A stretch of 64,000 bases of DNA from Parabacteroides sp. (lineage in GTDB: Bacteria; Bacteroidota; Bacteroidia; Bacteroidales; Tannerellaceae). A program made the translations under genes and the position numbers. Positions 61,009-64,000 of this stretch are shown piece by piece. The DNA lies in the NCBI GenBank assembly GCA_019417325.1, contig DXVO01000026.1, positions 22,610 to 86,609 on the forward strand, read 5' to 3'. The first letter of the stretch is position 1. Every line of letters starts with the position of its first letter. A model generated the notes under the pieces. The model did not search any database and had not been told where the DNA came from. It was given only the letters and a program-made list of their open reading frames with translations.

Positions 61009-61703
61009 TGAAAAGATACAAGAGTTTGTTTATCGATTTGGACGATACCCTTTGGGATACGTACCATAATAATAAAGAATGTCTTAAAGAAGTATATACC
61101 GCCCATAATTTCGGGCGGTATTATGCTTCATTTGAGGCGTTTTTCGATATATACTGGCCTCACAATATGTTATTGTGGAAACAATATCGCAACGGGGAGA
61201 TAGACAAACAATTTCTGATAGTAGACCGTTTCCGCTACGTCCTGCGCCCGTTAGGCATAGATGACGATAAAACGTCTCTCGCCATCAACAATGAGTTTTT
61301 ACAACGGACAACAACTAAAACCCGCCTGGTACCCGGAGCAATCGAATTGCTGGAATACCTGCGCCCATCTTACCGTTTATTTATTCTCTCGAACGGCTTC
61401 CGCGAAGTCCAATCCAAAAAATTAATCAATTCCGGTCTGGCTCCTTATATTGAGCGGATGGTCCTGTCGGAAGACGCCTGCATCCAGAAACCGCATAAAG
61501 AAATCTTCGACTATGCCCTGCGCAACACCAACTCCCGTCGCTCGGAAAGCCTGATGATAGGCGACTGCTGGGAAGCCGACATCGCAGGCGCACATAACTC
61601 CCGTATCGACCAGATTTGGCTTAACCCAGACAAGTTGCCTGCCAAAGGCTTCGAACCGACTTACACCGTCTCTTCCCTACAGGAAATAAAAGAAATCGTG
61701 TAA
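61008..61703 (+). CDS. HAD-superfamily hydrolase, YjjG-like nucleotidase
   Basis: 231 residues. HAD motif I FIDLDDTLWD (nucleophile Asp), motif II LSNG, motif III Lys in QKPHKE and motif IV MIGDCWEADIAGA. The cap region between I and II fits the YjjG/pyrimidine 5'-nucleotidase subfamily. It may remove phosphate from damaged or excess nucleotides. It overlaps the lipoprotein stop by one base. Confidence 0.88.
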   Translation: MKRYKSLFIDLDDTLWDTYHNNKECLKEVYTAHNFGRYYASFEAFFDIYWPHNMLLWKQYRNGEIDKQFLIVDRFRYVLRPLGIDDDKTSLAINNEFLQRTTTKTRLVPGAIELLEYLRPSYRLFILSNGFREVQSKKLINSGLAPYIERMVLSEDACIQKPHKEIFDYALRNTNSRRSESLMIGDCWEADIAGAHNSRIDQIWLNPDKLPAKGFEPTYTVSSLQEIKEIV

Positions 61704-61725
61704 GTAATCGTATTGACATTAATCA

Positions 61726-63045
61726 TCACATATCATCCATTGACAGGCACTTACCCTCTATTTCATATTTAAAAAGCAGTTTTTTATGAATTGTCTCAAC
61801 TTTTTGCAGAAATAACTCCTGTTTAAAATTTTTCTTTTGCCGCTTTACTTCGGCAACCAATGCTTTCTTTTCAAACAAATAGATTCCTACAATATCAATT
61901 TCATTTATATTCCCTTTAGTTTCCCACCATGAACCGATTTCCAGGAAATCCCCACTTTCCATCATTTTTTGTCTGAAATATTCTTCCAGCATCAAACCGG
62001 AATAAGTTGGATAATCATTTTTTATAATCTTTGCCAACCCGCTAAAATTCCGTATCTGTAGTAAAGACTGGTATTTATTAAAATAACGAAACCAAAAACG
62101 TAAAAACGGATCCGATATTTCATACCTCACAGTTTGTGTCCCTTCCTTAGATAGAATAGGACGTTTTTTTACAATCACATTATAATCGTCCTCAAGCCGT
62201 TTCAAATAGCCGCCTAGGCTAATTCCCAGTTTACTTTCCATTTCAGACAATGTATTCCCGCCACCGGCAATAGCCCCTAAAATAGAAAAGTAATTTCCAT
62301 ACTTTTTGCCGAACTCCTGTATAAGCAATGTATTTCCCTCATCAATAAAAGGAGAGTCCGGTTGTATCATAAAATCAACCATACTATCCATATCAGTAGC
62401 CCCCGCATCCATCAACAGTTCCACATATTTAGGTACTCCCCCCGTGAATGTATAGAGTGCCAACAGGTCATCCGGCAAATAACTCGGTTTATAATCATAC
62501 AGGATATCTTTAAGGACCGACGTATCAAACGGATACAACTTCAACACCCGGTCGCTTCTGCCATACAATGGTTCCTTGGAATCTTTAAAAATCTTCTCCA
62601 TTAAAGTATATACAGAGCCACAGACAATAAGATTAACATGTGTCTTTGTACGATACCGGTCCCAGATATCTTGCATGCCACTATACACAGAAGGATTAAT
62701 GTTAAAAAATTCCTGAAATTCATCAATAACCAAATTGAATTTATATTTAGTTCCCAACGACATTACAAATTCAAAAAGGTCGGTAAATTTATAAACGACA
62801 CCTGGAATACTGACATGCAGCACCTGGAAAACAATTTCAACAAACTCAGCACACAGATCCGCTTCATTGCTTCGTTTTACAAACCAATAGACTGTCAAAG
62901 TTTCCTCACAACTCTTGAAGACCAAGCTTGTCTTGCCTATACGACGCCGTCCGGTTAATACCATTAATTTAGAATGATTTGCAAATGCTAATTCGCGTAC
63001 CTTCTGTAATTCTTCCAGTTCTTTTGTTCGATTATAGAATTTCAT
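61726..63045 (-). CDS. Archaeal-type ATPase with DUF234 nuclease-like domain
   Basis: 439 residues. The AAA/STAND-like N-terminal ATPase has Walker A TGRRRIGKTSL near residues 31-41 and Walker B NLVIDEFQEF. A winged-helix middle (SEMESKLGISLGGYLKRL) follows. The C-terminal DUF234 domain is PD-(D/E)XK-like: GEIDIV-type NEIDIVGIYLF and VAEVKRQKK (Asp, Glu-x-Lys). Function of this family is unsettled; many copies sit alone in gut Bacteroidales. A palindrome lies over its likely transcription start. Confidence 0.88.
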   Translation of the reverse strand: MKFYNRTKELEELQKVRELAFANHSKLMVLTGRRRIGKTSLVFKSCEETLTVYWFVKRSNEADLCAEFVEIVFQVLHVSIPGVVYKFTDLFEFVMSLGTKYKFNLVIDEFQEFFNINPSVYSGMQDIWDRYRTKTHVNLIVCGSVYTLMEKIFKDSKEPLYGRSDRVLKLYPFDTSVLKDILYDYKPSYLPDDLLALYTFTGGVPKYVELLMDAGATDMDSMVDFMIQPDSPFIDEGNTLLIQEFGKKYGNYFSILGAIAGGGNTLSEMESKLGISLGGYLKRLEDDYNVIVKKRPILSKEGTQTVRYEISDPFLRFWFRYFNKYQSLLQIRNFSGLAKIIKNDYPTYSGLMLEEYFRQKMMESGDFLEIGSWWETKGNINEIDIVGIYLFEKKALVAEVKRQKKNFKQELFLQKVETIHKKLLFKYEIEGKCLSMDDM

Positions 63046-63070
63046 ACGACTCTTCTCTTAAAATAAACCA

Positions 63071-63114
63071 CCGTTAATTTCACGACGGTTAAATTAACGG
63101 CTACTACAAAGATA
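63071..63114 (-). promoter_or_regulatory. Promoter and palindromic operator of the ATPase gene
   Basis: TATCTTTG on the minus strand at 63107-63114; the palindrome CCGTTAATTT / AAATTAACGG (arms 63071-63080 and 63091-63100) begins at about the transcription start. It could be an operator or a 5' hairpin. Confidence 0.55.
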
Positions 63115-63143
63115 GATGCTTTTGTTAGAAGCACAATATATTT

Positions 63144-63348
63144 CCAAAAAAAAGGTTGCCCCACTCACGTAAGACAACCTTTCTCGGAATAATAAAAACT
63201 AACCCTCAATTTTTTATCAAAGTACTTGTATTGCCTTTGTTCACCTTTTAAACCCTCTAAACTTTCCAACAATCTTACTTTGCTTTCTCATATTTCATCA
63301 ATCTGTATAGATGATTTTTGTTTGGTCCTTTATGATGATGCAAAGATA
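63144..63348 (-). ncRNA. Candidate short transcript with promoter and terminator
   Basis: On the minus strand TATCTTTG at 63341-63348 is followed about 160 bases later by a terminator: GGTTG pairs with CAACC (63154-63179) and a run of nine T follows. Between them the only ORF with a start is a 16-residue basic peptide. No known RNA family was recognised. Confidence 0.35.
63241..63291 (-). CDS. Possible 16-residue basic peptide
   Basis: ATG at 63291 to TGA at 63241 encodes MRKQSKIVGKFRGFKR, strongly basic. It is the only short ORF inside the candidate transcript between a promoter and terminator. It is far too short to prove coding from sequence alone. Confidence 0.2.
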   Translation of the reverse strand: MRKQSKIVGKFRGFKR

Positions 63349-63349
63349 T

Positions 63350-64000
63350 GGATACTTGCACAACAGGACAGGTGGTATTTATTTCAATAGTACATGTTAA
63401 ACGTGACATTTTACAGATTGAGAAAAATAGCTACATTTTATTCCAGACAACGCCCTTATCATCTATATATGGTGAAAATCAAAGAAAAACAACCGGTCTC
63501 GATTTGATATCATTTAACATTTCCATATATATTTCCCGGATCTTGCTCCAAGTCGATTCGTTTTCTGAATTACGTTTTCTAACCTTAGGAACATATGCAT
63601 ATAAAAAATCTATATTCGCAGATTCACTTCTTGGAAGTAGGTATAATGTGGTGTAACAACAAACGTTATTTCCAGCAGTATCAATAAAAACTTCTTTATA
63701 AAAAGATATTCCTGCAACTGTCATGCTTCGGCAGATAACCCTGCAGGGCATATTTTCATCATATAGGTTTGCTTGATTCCATTTAAGCCTTTAAGATTGA
63801 AGTATGTCTATAAATGTATTTACAATACTCTTCAGCCACAGGGATTCGTACCGCATCTCTAAAGGAGTTGTAGACATCCGATTTTTCTATTCAGACTATG
63901 TAAACTGTATGCTTAATCCCCAAGTTTCATCGGGTGAGCCGTGATTTTAATGTAAAAATCGGAAGATAGAAAAATATTCCCAATATGGACATAGCCAGAC
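63350..64000. other. Right end with no confident gene
   Basis: AT-rich stretch of about 650 bases. A 90-codon minus-strand reading (63479-63751) contains ISFYKEVFIDTAGN and a basic KVRKRNSENE segment, but no family is recognised; a faint likeness to the start of VirE-N/BT4734-like proteins is not enough to call. CCGATTTTT (63878-63886) and AAAAATCGG (63954-63962) form an inverted repeat near the right edge. It may be a gene remnant or the flank of a neighbouring accessory region. Confidence 0.3.

Noticed and set aside
63348..63656. 102-codon plus-strand frame
   Set aside because: No domain, overlaps a competing minus-strand frame, and lies in AT-rich sequence where long chance frames occur.
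61726..64000. Right end as a prophage or integrative element
   Set aside because: No integrase, attachment-site repeat or phage gene is visible; only a lone ATPase and AT-rich non-coding sequence.

Overview
The window is a stretch of chromosome from a Bacteroidales bacterium, most likely Parabacteroides or a close Tannerellaceae relative. The genus is inferred; no marker in the window proves it. The grounds are: many genes sit behind the Bacteroidetes promoter element TAnnTTTG and lack strong Shine-Dalgarno sites; there are lipoproteins with an S-C or G-C lipobox; and there are Bacteroidetes-specific families (FimB/Mfa2-type lipoprotein, DUF3575/DUF3868 pair, DUF3822, SufBCD with a CvpA and NusA-InfB neighbourhood, PnuT-type thiamine operon, meso-diaminopimelate dehydrogenase). 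Almost all of it is core genome with short intergenic gaps. No prophage, integrase, transposase, conjugation gene, rRNA or CRISPR array was seen.

Layout. 0-1.3 kb: two rhomboid genes (the second runs off the left edge). 1.4-7.7 kb: HU, argS, a large ABC exporter with an unusual N-terminal region, and a lipoprotein. 7.8-11.7 kb: a five-gene operon (STAS antagonist, RsbW-like kinase, a membrane histidine-kinase-like protein without the phospho-accepting histidine, a canonical soluble histidine kinase, a response regulator-PP2C phosphatase). It joins two-component phosphorelay and partner-switching parts in one unit. 11.8-16.9 kb: a four-gene operon with two paralogous glutamine-amidotransferase/dipeptidase fusion proteins (one exported, one not), an M28/glutaminyl-cyclase-like lipoprotein and SufE. 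16.9-19.6 kb: gyrB, then tRNA-Glu, rpsT and a second identical tRNA-Glu. 19.7-28.2 kb: DUF2721, recO, tRNA-Arg, two lipoproteins, ddh, lgt (flanked by hairpin repeats), a flavodiiron protein, nagB, rnhB, a VanZ-like protein. 28.2-32.9 kb: sufS, a cold-shock-domain/RRM gene pair with a long leader, hemW, and a zeta-toxin-like kinase overlapping a small ORF. 32.9-37.1 kb: a UvrA2-like ATPase and a GH13 amylase.

37.1-46.8 kb, all on the minus strand: rimP-nusA-infB-cvpA-sufB-sufC-sufD. The suf part is interrupted between sufC and sufD by a 527-bp element consisting of a GxxExxY (PD-(D/E)XK-like) gene enclosed by 47-bp inverted repeats built from CGCGGAT units. Just beyond sufD lies a 106-bp hairpin of related ACGCAGA units with no gene inside. 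This pair is the most distinctive structure in the window. 46.9-50.6 kb: a TPP-riboswitch-controlled thiamine uptake operon (TonB-dependent receptor, PnuT, thiamine pyrophosphokinase). 50.7-61.7 kb: a DUF3868/DUF3575 pair, cardiolipin synthase, rsmD, DUF3822, a RecD-like helicase, rsmI, a coiled-coil lipoprotein and a HAD phosphatase. 61.7-64 kb: a DUF234-type ATPase with a palindrome at its promoter, then about 950 bp with little coding signal, including a possible short transcript.

Promoter positions help choose starts: sufS, the zeta-like kinase, DUF2721, and the genes ending at 50700 and 56424 all have a TAnnTTTG element inside or against the longest possible reading frame, so the shorter starts are preferred.
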